Positions 46,560 through 58,959 of a stretch of DNA of 64,000 nucleotides are shown one piece after another. The stretch is taken from assembly GCF_963583255.1 (NCBI RefSeq), contig NC_084816.1, forward strand, positions 15,239,100-15,303,099. Direction: 5' to 3'. The notes below the pieces were generated by a model, which was not told the DNA's origin, searched no databases, and was given only the letters and a program-made list of their open reading frames with translations. How positions within the stretch are numbered: position 1 is the first letter of the stretch; each line of letters begins with the position of its first letter. Made by a program: the position numbers and the translations under genes. Source of the stretch: Pyrus communis (lineage: Eukaryota; Streptophyta; Magnoliopsida; Rosales; Rosaceae).

Positions 46560-47110
46560 TAATAGAAGTTAAGAGCAAGCACAAAAAGATTGGATTTTCT
46601 TGAGTGAAACGGGAAACTGAGAGAAGATTTTTACGGAGGTCAGAATGAGAAAAATATTACAAAGATGGAACTTAATAGGACCAAGAGTTAGAGGAATTGT
46701 ACTAGTGTGGGTAATATTCATCAGATGACCATTACTTAAATAAACATTAAGCGGATCGAGATCGGGTTGAAGAGTAGGAAATGCAGAGGATTGGCCCGTC
46801 ATATAATGAGTTGCATCGGTATCAAAACAATAGTTCAGATCGTATGGAGGAGTGAAGCATCTTTAACAACATGGAGGGCCTAAAAGGCCAACAGTAACAG
46901 GTCTGGTTGCCCTATGTCAAACGCTCTTGGGCCAAGCACCAGGTTAATGCATCTGGGCCGTTGAAGCAGGATTTTAGGGCTAGGGCGTAGGCCAGCATAG
47001 TGCTGGGTCTGTTGCTGACAATGGAGGAAGGGAATGGTGTTTGGGCCAAGAAAAGAAGAAGAGGATGACACCATTGTAAAAGAAAAACCTTGAAGAAACT
47101 AAAGGACAAA
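46560..47110 (-). pseudogene. copia protease fragment
   Basis: On the - strand, 46840-46569 reads YCFDTDATHYMTGQSSAFPTL followed by VYLSNGHLMNITHTSTIPL. This is the copia protease start (normally D-S/T-G-A-S/T-H-H-M-T), with the active-site Gly changed to Asp. A nonspecific Pro/Leu-rich stretch upstream (47109-46880) may be the gag end. No LTR or RT belongs to it, so it is an orphan piece. Confidence 0.7.
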
Positions 47111-47134
47111 GGAGAAAGAAGCAGGAAAGACTAA

Positions 47135-47628
47135 GACCATTTCCAACCGAAGGGGTATGTTTAGTCCCCGTCCATCAATAATTTATTATTCTAAGTTTGT
47201 TCTTTAATTTTATAGGTTAATTGAATTAAACTACCATATTAAAATAAGGTTTCCAGACATATTTTGAGGCCACTTATCGCTAAATGTTGTTTAAAGTTTC
47301 ATGTTATTATATATTTTAATTTTACTTGCAGTTAACAACTTAGACATTAAAATGAGGTCAAATAGCATGGAAGGGTGAAAAGGATGTGAGAAATGATGTA
47401 AAAATGATAAGTAAAAAGGCTACGTGACGTCAGCTAGCAGCACAGTTGGGCCCAACTTTCAGGGCTGGCTGGCTGGCTATGTTTACCTAGCCTCTAGCCA
47501 TTTGGCTATATTTTGGCCTGGTGGGTCCCAAATTGGTTTGGCCCAACCCTCCATTAGAGATGAGTTTTGTGTCAAAACGGGCTATGTTTTGGCTTATAGC
47601 CATTTGGCCGACTCGATTGGAGATGGCC
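47135..47628. mobile_element. Tourist-like (PIF/Harbinger) MITE, 494 bp
   Basis: The ends GACCATTTCCAACCGA and TCGATTGGAGATGGCC are inverted repeats with a few changes. TAA flanks both sides (47132-47134 and 47629-47631), the 3-bp duplication of this superfamily. The inside has GGCTGGCTGGCTGGC-like and TTTGGC repeats but no gene. Confidence 0.65.
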
Positions 47629-47731
47629 TAAAGAGACCAAAAGGACAAGAGGTTTGACTTTGTAAAGCCAAAAGAGACCAAAAAGATGAGAGGTTTGACC
47701 GAGAAAAGAGAAAAAGCAAAGCAGCCTAGCT

Positions 47732-47776
<45 letters not shown>

Positions 47777-47899
47777 CTTGCTTTCCAAGTAATACAAGTT
47801 GTGCAAGGAAAGATCATCTCGATCTCATAGGATTTTCTTATACATAATCTACTAGGATTTACACAATCACACTTCTAAAGGAATTAGGAAGGCAAGACT

Positions 47900-49020
47900 C
47901 CCCTTGAGTGTGTAAATACTTAACAAATGGCGCATTGGGTTTTCGTGTGATGATGTCTAAATAGTTGATGAAGCCATCTTGGCTACTTGGCATAATGAGC
48001 AAATACGAGTCTCAAAAATAAATGGAAGAATGCATACATAGTAAAACACACAAAACCTCGTTATGGTAAAATCCAAGGTAGCTAAAAAACACATAGTCTA
48101 AGGAGAAAAGTGAGAAATTGCATTAAGTCAGAACTAAAAGCCTTCAAAACACAAGTAAAACACACCCACAAAGGTATGACTAGCCCAAGATGGGCGCCTT
48201 GTTAAAACGTCATTAGATAACAAAAATCCAAAGGGTAGAATGCTCCTAATTGTAGGGAAAAAAAAGTATACTAAGGTCAAGTAAGTATAGTTCTAGATAC
48301 TCCCTTAACTTTGACAAAACTTCCAAATGAAAACTACAGGCATTGCAAATGAGATAGTTTCGAATACCAAATCCTCAAATATTTGGAATACCAAATCCTC
48401 AGAAAAGATTCTTGGAGGTTGACTTTGGTAATGACTTTATGAAGAGGTCAGCAAGGTTGTCTTAAGATCTGATCTACTTGCCTTCGATCTTCTGATGCTT
48501 TGCTTATGTGATCATGGAATAATATGCTTGATGTTGACTTTGTTGATGTATCATGTCTTGGTCTTGGTATGGTCGATAAATGCAGCATTGTCTTCACGGA
48601 TTGTCATCATGACCAACAATGGATGAAAAACTACAGGTAGTTTGAATATGCTCAACACAAGCTCTCAACCATTTTTCTCACACTCAACCCTTTTTCTCAC
48701 ACGTGGCATAGTGAGGCACATTAAGCTTTAAGGCTTATTTTGTGGACCTCCAAGATATTGCAATATCCCTAACGGTAAAGACTTAATAGTTGAGGAATGT
48801 GCCTTGTGCTGGTTTGATAAGTAACCAGCGTCAGCATAACAAATAAGGCAAGCATAATTCTGAGGAACAAGGGGTTGGATCTGCTCGGATGCGTAGGGAT
48901 AAGGCCAAATCCATTGTACCTTCAGCATAGAATCAGTGGCTGTGTGTAGGTGCAATAATGTATCTTGTTAATAGATCAACATCAAAGGATATCATGTCTA
49001 ATGCAATGAGCTAAGTATAA
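47900..49020 (-). pseudogene. copia RNase H and pol end
   Basis: On the - strand, 49016-48930 reads LYLAHCIRHDISFDVDLLTRYIIAPTH, then 48845-48800 reads YADAGYLSNQHKAHSST, both characteristic of the copia RNase H region. Later fragments such as EDNAAFIDHTKTKTWYINKVNIKHI (48590-48520) follow. Stops and frameshifts are frequent. It is separated from its RT by an insertion at 49025-49955. Confidence 0.8.
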
Positions 49021-49024
49021 CGAA

Positions 49025-49955
49025 ACGCAAACTTGAACTTAGATATGGAACTTCGGGTTCCACAACCTCTTTGTAAACACGAAAATTCTGTAATGAATGA
49101 AACGAGAACACGTGTACAAAGTAGATTTGGATTGATGAATTTGTAGGGTTACAATCTTTGTTTACAATTTTCCTCTGATTCAGTCTTCAAATTTGATGCA
49201 GATGCATAGGTTGTTGATCCAAGGGTCACAATGACTTGATCTCGGACAAATGATTGAACGATTGCTTCAAAGTTTGAGCTTGAAACAATGCGTGGATAGT
49301 CTTCACCTCTTGGTTTGCATATGACATGCGGCAAAGGTGATGTTGAAGTGGGATTTTGTTGATTGAAGGGTCTAGGCAACTTGATCTTGAATCGAACGTC
49401 GTTACAAGTTTTAAGCTTGCAACAAAGTCTTGAAGGAATCGGCACAAGTTCTTGTTGATTCTTCAAGGGAATGTTTCGGCTTTGGTTGTACGTTCTTCGA
49501 AGAGAGCTTTGGCAGTGTATTAGTCTTCAAAGATTTGGCAGAGGTTCTCCTTTTGTGAGAATTTCGGCCCTTCAATGTAGAAATTGTCGACCCTTTGTTT
49601 GTCCTGGGACCTTATATTTATAGACTTCTAAAGCCATGCCTTTGGGTGGATTTGGCTTTGATTTGTGTCTTGTTTTAGCCACTCTTCCTTGCTTGGCTGA
49701 ATTATAGAGCTTTCTTGCCTATTTTGTGAGCAATCTTTAATTCTTGCTTGTTTTGTGAAGATCCTTTACTTTCTTTCCGGTTTTGAGAGCAATTTGGACC
49801 CCTTGCCGATTTTAAGGGGTATTTCCTCCTTTGCTGCATTTTAGGAATGCTTTTGAGCTTCATTTACTTGATTTGTTCCACATGGCATTGATGACTTGTC
49901 CATTTGTGACAAGTCATATGCCACGTAGAGCTTTGTGATGCCTTATTTGTATGCA
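49025..49955 (-). mobile_element. LTR-like insertion (probable solo LTR) inside the copia pol
   Basis: ACGAA occurs on both sides (49020-49024 and 49956-49960), and copia pol sequence continues beyond each. On the - strand it starts TGCATACAAATAAGG and has TATAAATA at 49621-49614, as an LTR would. The other end (GTTTGCGT on that strand) lacks the usual CA. The 105-codon frame inside (49466-49149) shows no known domain. Confidence 0.55.
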
Positions 49956-50039
49956 ACGAAATTTACTTGTCTATACTCTTTAAGATCTCATTTGCATTTA
50001 CTGTATAAATGATCATGGGTATACTCAAAAGATAACACC

Positions 50040-50420
50040 TTCAGGTGTAGTTCAATTGGTATACCAGAATACCATGAGAACAATGCTCGAACTTTAGGTC
50101 AAGACATAGACGAGTTTTTGTAAGATCTTTTATCTCAAATTCTGTCTTCAGGTGCAAGGCAGTTTTCTCAAACTCTTCCAGAGTCTTAGATATAATGTTA
50201 TCGATGTAAACTACAACTTTAGTAATTCAGAAAACTTCTTAGTTAACACACAAGGGCATAGTTTATTCTCATATCCTTGATTGATCAAATAATTGCTTAA
50301 AAGAGTATACCACATCTACCTGGATTGTTTTAATCCATAAAGTGAACACCTTGTTTGAATTGAAAGGGTGTTATGTGTCTAGAACTATTTGAACCAGTCC
50401 ATGTAATTTTTCAAAAACAT
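50040..50420 (-). pseudogene. copia reverse transcriptase fragment
   Basis: The - strand from about 50225 reads TKVVVYIDNIISKTLEEFEKTALHLKTEFEIKDLTKTRLCLDLKFEHCSHGILVYQ. This covers the YVDD box (YIDN here, last Asp lost) and the following palm/thumb sequence. Earlier RT motifs upstream to about 50420 are barely readable. The copy is inactive. Confidence 0.85.
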
Positions 50421-51179
50421 ACATGTAGATCTACGTATTAGTATATCCATGGAGAAACACTAACCACATTCATAATGCTGCAATCAATCACAAAACATTA
50501 TGAGAGAAACGTTGCGCCATAAAGCATGGATCATATTACACTATTTCATTCCTCTCATTACGCTTCCTTTTACACTTGTAGCACAACAAGTTTACCTTGA
50601 GTGGACTAGGAACAATAGGTTCAAACATAGTTTGGTAAGGAATCTAATTTGACCTAGATTTTTTATTTCAGTTGGCCAATTAGTTCTACGTTATCATTAA
50701 TAACGGAACTTGGTTCGATATCATCATTTTTCATTTATGTCGATAAATACCATATAATTGAAACATTGCCGATGATAATCTCATTCCAGTTCTATATGTT
50801 ACCAAACTAGTATACTGGACTAAGAACTTCAAGTTTTGGGATAATTTGAAATAATCTCATGAGAAGAAAATGGTTGAGGCAGTGATCGAGTATGGATTTT
50901 TTTTTTCCTGCCATATTCTTCTTATTCTAGAGAAGTGAATTCTACGAACTGAGTGATTTGTCGCGCTTCATGCCAAAGAGAGATTTATTGGCTAGCCGTC
51001 GAGGTATCAAGCCGGCCAACAAAGGCGGTTAACCATCCTTAAGGGGTGGCACGTTCTTCGAGTATGTTAACTTAACGTACGTTAGGTATGTCTATCTTTG
51101 TAGGCATATTTGCAGCTCGTATATGATCTCATTACTTAAACTAAATCATGGAATTATGCCTGGAGCAACATTCTGAAAG

Positions 51180-51620
51180 TTAGAATACATCGCACTTTCT
51201 TATCATACTTGTGAGGTATAGGGATCGAGATGAGACAAAGTAGGCAACGTCCATGCTAATTCGCGCTGTTCTTCAGGAATGTTGATGTTCTTATCTCCAC
51301 CTAATAGTGGGAAGATTGTCTCATCGAAGTGACAATCCGCAAAATATAGCGGTAAAGAGATCGCTTTCAAGGGCTTTAAAAAGCTAATTCAAAAGAGAAT
51401 CATAATTGACAAATATTCACACGCTTCTTTAACGACCCATATTGGTCTTACAGTTGCGTAACTTGGTACATAAAATGCACACCCAAATGCGGAAGTATGA
51501 AACGTCACCTAGTAACCAACTGTAACACCAAAAATAGGTTAAGTGTTGATAGGCCTCAGACAGACCAAAATAGCTGCATACAAGAAAGATGAGATTAATG
51601 CGTCGATAAATCAACCAATG
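51180..51620 (-). pseudogene. copia integrase C-terminal region
   Basis: The - strand around 51350-51215 reads FADCHFDETIFPLLGGDKNI and then EEQRELAWTLPTLSHLDP, a typical segment after the integrase core in plant copia pol. GCAFYVPSYATVRP (51485-51440) precedes it. Stops occur between the pieces. Confidence 0.8.
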
Positions 51621-54346
51621 TGAAAAAAGGCCATGTGGTTAGCAGCAATGTGTGTGGTAAGCCCTACGACCAGTGTATTGATACATCAACCAAAACCATA
51701 AATATTTACATGGTCCGTATTTTGGTTGGATTAGTCCACAAGTATTCCCTTGAATTCATCGTGAAAATAGGTCTTTTAGTATCTTTGCAAAATTTGATTT
51801 AGAAATCAAATTTTCTTAACGAGGAGGCTTGGGAAAGTGTGCTTGTAAGCACAAGATCCTGACTTTGAGTAAAGAGATGCGTCGTATAATGCATGGCATC
51901 ACTAATCGACCTAAGTGTCCCAAATGGTCATGTTGAAGCAAGTAAACTGCTCGACTCACTCGACTCCAGGCTGGCCTTATGATGTGTCCCAATTGGGAGT
52001 TAGCTCATTGGCCCCAGAAATAGCTTTAGGCTTCACATTTTGTAGGTGGTGCAAAGATTTCTTCAGTTGTTTTATTCATGATCATTGTTCTCTCGAATAT
52101 CCTTAAGATTCGATGACGTTCTTCTGGAACTAGGAGAATATAAGGCCCTTTAATGGTAATGTCTACCATTCATACAACTATGAGCGGTGACAATACCTTT
52201 AATTAAGTTGGATAGATCGTTGTTAGCAAGTTGCCTTAGATATGAAGTAAGTGTGTGTAGTAGCACATTTATCTAGACAACTAACTTCCTACATTTATGC
52301 CTAATCAAATGTTAATTGAATTTGCCACATGAATACGAGAAACAATATTCAATTAACTCATATTCACAGACAATATCCATAACAAAAACAAAACACCAAA
52401 CTTGCCTCTAGGAACATAGAAAATTGTTCACAATGTAAACCAAATTGTGCTCGAGGGATACGAGTATTAAGGGCAATCCATGTCAAAATTCTACTTATCT
52501 ATATGTAAAAGTTGGAGCAAAATTAGTATTACAGATTGACTACAGAATGGTACTTCTTAACAACATTGGTAGAGGCACAAATAGGTGCATAACCAATGAT
52601 CTCTTATTGCAAAATAGGGATAGATTTTGCAGGTTTAAGTTTCGGGAATATTGTTCCTTATTCTTGAAGTTTTGGGTCTTAGGTGCCAAGTATCATACTT
52701 ATGGTCATGGTGCCACCCCTTGGCAGACCCTGATTCTATCATATGTTGTAAAACAGACCCTAAATAAGGTGAAAGAGAGAGGCAGACCCAAACTTGGGTT
52801 CAGAAGGTTCTAGCTAAACCTAGGCAGGTATGTTTGGTACTCTCCAGTCGAAGTAGGATGAGCAGCTTTGATAAGTTTCTACCGAAGCAGAGACTTCTAT
52901 TCGTACATCTGTTGAAGCAGAGCATGTCTTTCGATACATCCATGTCGAAGCAGGGTCGGTGGGCTCCAACCAAAATAGGGTTAGACTATTCGGTAAACTC
53001 TAGTCGAAGCTAGGTCTATGCCATTCGGTACCTCTCAGCCGAATCACTAGGTACCTTTCTCTCACAGTTTTGGTAGTAATCAGATTAGAGAATTTGGTAA
53101 CTTCCATTCTCTACACTGCTACTTTAGGATTATGTTAGAGGCATATAAGGATGAGAAAAATCTTCTCCAATCGAAATTCAATAGGATTCTATAAACTTCA
53201 AAATTGTACCTATTCATGGACGTAAAGGTTTCAATCATATTTTTCTTTAGGCAAGATCATCTTTCATGATTGTACAGTCTAGAGAGTGAGCCAAAGAGTC
53301 ATGGAATCCTCTTTAAGAGGTACTTCCATTTGTAATGCTTTAGGCATAAATCTTCGAATGAAGAGCATGGTGGTGGCTTATTCAGCTCTTCCATGTCATT
53401 GTTGGCTCAATGAATTCTCAGCTTCTTGATATCTAGTAAAGTTTCACGTCTTGTACATACATAAAGTAGTTTCTATCAAAAACTTTCATGTCAGTGAAAT
53501 CGAACTTGTGACGGTTTGGCAATACATTGAATGGGGTGAACAAGATTGTGGTTGGTACTATGGAGAATAAAAATTGCTATAAGCATCAAAGTTAGAATAT
53601 TCGTGTTCTAAGACAGGGTTTGGTTTAATTTGCATGAAAAACTTCAGGTTTTTACGTAGGTGTACTGTTTATGAAAACTTCAGGTTTCGAATGCACTAAA
53701 GTCACAACTATAGGTTCAATCTAGATGAACTTCCAACTTAAAAAGGGTACCTAATAAGATATAATATACAACTAGTGTAGTGAATTTGGGTTGCTACGGG
53801 ACCAAGTGTGAGTAGCTTTGGTGCTACGAAAGGATGTCATTGGTCCAAAGAATAATACTAAAATATTGAATCGTTAATTTATAAAAGTGGATTGCAGCCA
53901 AAATTTTTTTTTTTTTTTTTTTGGGTTTATGGACTACGGGCACAAAATTAATTCCATAAGCTGGCCCAAACAATGGTCAGTCGTGGAAGGTGTGGCTAGG
54001 GGCGCTCTAGGCACGGCTCGTCACGCTTCAACATAATAATATCGAATAACAAAATAAAATGCAATTTTTGCATAGCAAAAACAAACATAATAAAATATTT
54101 TCTCAAACAATATGTATAATTGAGAAATATATGTTGTATAAGCAATATATAAGCAAAAAATAAATTCAGGGTTCATGCATCATGATAAATGTTTTCATGA
54201 TACCAAGGCTTAAAAAATATTAATTTCATGTTTTATAAGAAATTGGATTGGATGGAAAGAATAAAAACTTTTGAATGTTGTAGAAGACCCATTTTCAAAA
54301 TTCTTCAATTCCTTAGCGTAGCAACAAGAGTGTGCTAATAATATAT
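51620..54346 (-). other. 5' part of the copia element, gag/integrase region, unreadable
   Basis: No frame here shows a domain I can name. A local array of about six short repeats with a GAAGCAGG-type core lies at 52835-53060. A T run is at 53902-53922. Position suggests leader, gag and the start of pol. Confidence 0.4.
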
Positions 54347-54902
54347 TGTAGGCCTATTTGACCGAGGGAAAAGAGAGGGAGAAACCGGTGGCAAGAAGAA
54401 GAGAGAGAAGCTTGCTCTCCACATAATACAAGTTGCATAACAAAAGATATCTAAATCTCATAGGATTCCTATACATCATATAGGATTCCTATACATAATC
54501 TACTAGAATTTACAGAATCACACTCCTAATGGAAATATGACTGCAACAAATCTCTATTGATCAATCAACTTCTTCAAAATATCCGTCATTTTAGAGGTAT
54601 GTAACTCACTTTTGACTGCATAGTCCTCACTTAAATTGTGCACCTTAAAGTTCCTCTTCAACACTTCATAATAATCTTAAAAAAAACGCATATTTCTGTG
54701 AAGAGGTGAAAAGACTGTTTAGCCCTCAAAAGTGAGTCACATCTCTCTCACAATACGCCCATTGATTAAAAATTAAATGAGATTGGTTAAAATATAACGT
54801 TAGGGATATAAATTGGATATTTCATGCTTGTTTAGGAGATAAATTAGCAAGAAAAATAGTCTAAGGGTCAACTGAACTAGAGTGTGGGGAAATAAATTTA
54901 TA

Positions 54903-55371
54903 GGAAAAATAATGAAAATGGCTTGAAAACTTTGAGTTTTAATGATAAGGACAAAATAAAGGGTAAAGTGAATAGTACCAGGATTGACTTTTTAGTGTAA
55001 AAATATGGTTTTTTATTAAAGTGAACAGTACCGTGGACTTTTCATTAAAACTCCCTAAATTTTTTTTGTACTCTCAATCCACGAGATTTGAATCTAAAAT
55101 GTCTCACTTACTATTATAGAAGAATACCACTAAACCGTAATACTAAGTTGTATAAAAGACAATTTACTATATAATTAATATCGATATTCAAATTCATCAA
55201 CCGAATGAGTATAACAAAGGGAGTTTTAACAAAAAGTTCACGGTACTGTTCACTTTAATGAAAAACCACATTTTTACACTAAAAAGTCAATCTTGGTACT
55301 ATTCACTTTACCCTTTATTTTGTCCTTATCATTAAAACTCAAAGTTTTCAAACCCTTTTCATTAACTTTCC
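54903..55371. mobile_element. foldback MITE with arms of about 150 bp
   Basis: The left arm (about 54903-55058) and right arm (about 55225-55371) are inverted copies with few mismatches, including AAAACTTTGAGTTTTAATGA and its inverse CATTAAAACTCAAAGTTTT. TTATA flanks both ends (54898-54902 and 55372-55376). The core is AT-rich and noncoding. The superfamily is not clear from these ends. Confidence 0.8.
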
Positions 55372-55532
55372 TTATAACAAAACCTTTCAAGGCTGAAGAC
55401 CCAAAAGGACGAGTAAAAGCCCAATAGAAAAAAAGGCATTAGGTTGATGAAATGAACCCAAATGTGAGGGATACGGATCCGGTCATAAACATTGACCGCA
55501 TTTTTTATATGCGACAGCGTAACTACACTATG

Positions 55533-56274
55533 ATTTCGTTTGGCACCTCGAATTGTATTGATTATTTAGGTCGGATATGATAAATAGTCATCAAATAGTA
55601 CTAACTAAATTAATTAAGCGTTTGGTGTAATATCGGATAAATAACCGTATTATTTATACCATAACATATATGAATTCAATGTAATTATCTAGAAACCCAA
55701 ATACTTGTCAAATCTTAATCTTCAAAAATAATAAAGTCCCAAATTAGAGCAAAACCTAATTTTAAAATAAAAAATAAAAAATTTGCCCAAACTAAATTTT
55801 TCCTAATTTTCAAATTCTTTCATCGATTCTCAGCCAAGATGCGTAGTTTAGAAAATCCCAGACCTAGATCACAAAAAGTAGCCAAGATGCCCAGTTTGAA
55901 ACCCACTACAGAACTGAAAAAACCTAATTCGAATTCAACTGTTGAGAGACGAGAATGAAACTCTCTTTGTGTAGTGGTCAGGGTGAGACAGCTAGACGGC
56001 CAGTGAGATAATTTGCGGGCGTCTTCAATTATTAGACGGAGAGAAGACGACGAGGGGAACGACAACGGCAAGAGGGTCGAGTTTCCGCGAGAGAGAGAGA
56101 GAGAGAGAGAGAGGAAAGTGAACCGACTATAATCTCAATGTTTTGGACGGTTTTATTAAGCAGGTGTATAGCGTATTAAATAAGCAGACCAGTTAATTTA
56201 ATTTGGCACCTATTTAACGCGAGATGATGTTTTATTAGTCCTTCCAGTCCCTTATATGAGCAGCCAAACGAGGC
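55533..56274. mobile_element. candidate MITE, 742 bp
   Basis: The ends ATTTCGTTTGGC and GCCAAACGAGGC are imperfect inverted repeats flanked by CTATG on both sides (55528-55532 and 56275-56279). The inside holds a (GA)n run at 56089-56113 and an 83-codon - strand frame of low complexity. The short TIR makes this less certain than the other elements here. Confidence 0.45.
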
Positions 56275-56279
56275 CTATG

Positions 56280-56749
56280 TAACTACATGTAACTTGGTAG
56301 CGTATTTGTTCCTCCATCGTGACATTTAAGATAATGTAGAAACAAGTATAATTTATCCTATAAGCATCACAATCATGATTTGTAAAATTCTGCCGAAACT
56401 AGACATCCAGAGCTTTCTGTATGTATATGGCACAACACCCACTTTGTCCTGATGAATTTCTAACCACCCAACAAAAATGACAGTTTTGCACAGCACCTTC
56501 CAGCTCTAGTTACAATTTCCAACCAGCAACCATTAAATTGCGGATTGAGCAAATTTGCATCTGATGATCGTTGGAATACTTCTTGACTTCAGTTCTTCCC
56601 AGCTTTGATCTTTTTTAGCCTTAAAATCACCAAAAGACTCCAAAGTCTTCTCTACGGTCCTTTATCTATAAAATATGCACTAGACACATCAAACAACCAA
56701 TTTCACAAGAAAACATAACATAAAACTTAGGAAATAAGGGCATTATAAA
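56280..56749. other. spacer between MITE candidate and LINE, no gene seen
   Basis: AT-rich sequence with no readable frame and no repeat that I can name. Confidence 0.4.
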
Positions 56750-56759
56750 TGTATAAATA

Positions 56760-57530
56760 TTGTGTTATCAAAGGCCACCCACAAAATTCAATAACGATGA
56801 ACGCCATTGGCGCAGAAAATGGGAGTTGGGTGTGGGAGGGTTTTACGGCTCACTGGATGAAGAAAATGACTTACTGGCAAATAATTTCTTAGCTCGCCAG
56901 AAGGCTAGGGACCAAATGGCAATTACTGCAAGAAGAGACAAAGCTCCTGTTATCTTTCCCGCCACCACTGCACCTAGCACTTTTGTGCCTACAAACATGA
57001 TGACCTCCCTTGTCACCCCTATCGGGATAAACGAGGTTGTTGACCAACACATGTTCTCACGTTCTAACCTCTTTCCAGATTATGGTCATCCATGGCACCC
57101 AAATAATTTTGGCATGCAATTTTCAAATGGAACATTTACCAAAGCCATTAATGGTCTTTCCCTGGACAAAGACTGGTGCGACCCCAATAAACTTCCACAT
57201 TAGGCTTTTAAAAATGTAAATGGGCTTCTTCAGGCCTCTGACATGGTAAGGGCTAACCCAACGATGTTTTCTATAATGGATTTTGCTTCCCCCCCCCCCC
57301 CCTTTGGCACCAATATTCTTGAGGTGGATGAGGCCTCTTTAAGTCAAGCATCACAGATGGTTAACCAATTCAACAGCTATGAAGCAACTAACTTTGTTTC
57401 TCCTCCTAACAAAAGAGCCAGGCTTGCCATCAACCCCAAAAGTGGACGTCCACTTCATCTGTCGAATCTCAAAATTTGGGGAACAAAAGCCAGGGGGCGT
57501 GGGGGATATAGCAACTCCATTGCTTGATCA
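56760..57530 (+). pseudogene. LINE ORF1, C-terminal part
   Basis: Frames at 56760-57203 (CYQRPPTKFNNDERHW..., probably the decayed zinc-knuckle region) and 57243-57527 (ending in RLAINPKSGRPLHLSN) make up the low-complexity tail of a plant L1 ORF1. A run of 12 C at 57291-57302 lies between them. The RNA-binding N-terminal part is missing. Confidence 0.55.
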
Positions 57531-57689
57531 AATTCTAGAGGTGCTGCAAGTGAGGATTAATTTCTTAGTGATGTCATTATCACTCCCTCTAAGGATGTGG
57601 TAGAAGCAGAAGTATGCGGATTGTTTGGTCGAAACAGAGGGTCAAAGAAACTCAAATTGGTGGCGGCTGACAGGGCTCAATCATGCCGT

Positions 57690-58640
57690 CAACCATGAAA
57701 ATCTTACTTTGGAACTGTCAGGGGCTGGGGAACCCTCAACGAGTTCAAGCACTGCAAGGCATAATCAAGCAGCAAGATCCCAATTTGGTTTTTCTCAGTG
57801 AAACCAAGTCCTCATGCTCTTCTGTTACCTCTTTGAAAGTTAAGTTATAGTTTGATAGAGTTTTCAAGGAAAGCTCTCAAGGTAATTCTATAGGGTTTTG
57901 CCTTTTTTGGAATAATGAGATGAATCTTCAAATCTTCTCTTCTTCGGACAGATTCATCAATTCAGAGATTTAAGGTATAGGGGATCCTGTTCATTGGAGG
58001 TTCACAGGCTTTTACGGATATTCGAATACGTTTTCATTCATGGAACCTGTTTTGCGATTTAACTTCTCGATGTTCGATCCCTTAAGTCGTAAGAGGAGAC
58101 TTCAATAAGCTCTTACATGTTCATGAAAAGGAATAAGGCCCTGTTCGTCCCATTAATTAGATACTTGTGTTCAAAACTGCGGTAAATGATTGCAATTTTT
58201 TTTTCTCTAGGCTTTTCAGGGAATCAGCACACCTGGGTCACGACTTGCTTAGGTGGAATAAAGGTGCGCCTAGATTATGTTCTAGCATCCTTGAGCTGGA
58301 AGAATTTGTTGGAGATGTTAGGGTCACTCATTTGGATCGTAGCACTTCTGATCATGTGCCCATTATTATCTCCCTGGATGAAAGGTCAACACTGAGGAAG
58401 AAATGTTGTCACGGATTTCTCTTTGAGGAGTTTTGGGCTAACCATGACAACTGTGAGAGTGTCATCAGGGAAGCCTGGGAGCGTTCTGTAGTGAGGGTTC
58501 CTAAGTACCAAGTGGTCCATAAGATTAAGGCCACAAGGGTGGCTTTATTAAAATGGCAACAAGTGGTGTTCAAAAGGCGACAAAATGATATCACAAGGGT
58601 GAGATCTAAACTTGGCTTCATTCCTGCCTAACCTTTATCT
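57690..58640 (+). pseudogene. LINE endonuclease (EEP type)
   Basis: 57693 onward reads MKILLWNCQGLGNPQRVQAL with the N-terminal catalytic Asn, then LVFLSETKS with the catalytic Glu. WRFTGFYGYSNT follows at about 57998. After frameshifts, LGFSGNQHTWV and VRLDYVLAS (58265-58291) and SDHVPIIISLD (58348-58380, catalytic Asp-His) occur in alternating frames. This apurinic-like endonuclease nicks target DNA for priming. It is broken. Confidence 0.85.
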
Positions 58641-58959
58641 GATAAGTCCATTGTCGAAAAGGCAAATTTGCTTGACCAACATAAAAAGCTATTGGGCCAA
58701 ACAAAGACCTTTTGGCGACAGAGATCCCGTATCCTCTAGATGCACCGAGGCAATAGGAATACCAGGTTCTTTCACCAACGGGCCAATATTCAATAGTCAA
58801 AAAATCACATAAAGAGGCTAACTAATACTAACGATGCATAGGTATCGGAGGATAATGGCATTGAGGATGTAGTTTTGAAGCACTTCAGGGACGTGTTTCT
58901 TTCCTCCCCTCAGCATGGCAGTGAAGAGGTTCTCTCATCTGTTGGTTCTAGAGTTTCAG

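Larger units (their letters stand above)
47687..54548 (-). mobile_element. Ty1/copia element, decayed, short LTRs
   Basis: Direct repeats of about 200 bp (47687-47897 and 54347-54548) share CATAGGATT...TACATAATCTACTAG and GAGAAGCTTGCT...ATACAAGTTG. Between them, on the - strand, integrase, RT and RNase H of a copia pol occur in order. A purine tract (CTCAAGGGGAG) precedes the left repeat on that strand. No target duplication is visible, and a clear primer site was not found after the 54347 end, so the exact borders are approximate. A (GA)n microsatellite lies in the left LTR (47736-47774). Confidence 0.75.

Noticed and set aside
47572..47817. 81-codon frame with Ser-Leu repeats
   Set aside because: Produced by the (GA)n microsatellite in the copia LTR.
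55820..56071. 83-codon minus-strand frame with Ser-rich start
   Set aside because: Low complexity, no conserved motif, and it lies inside a MITE candidate next to a (GA)n run.
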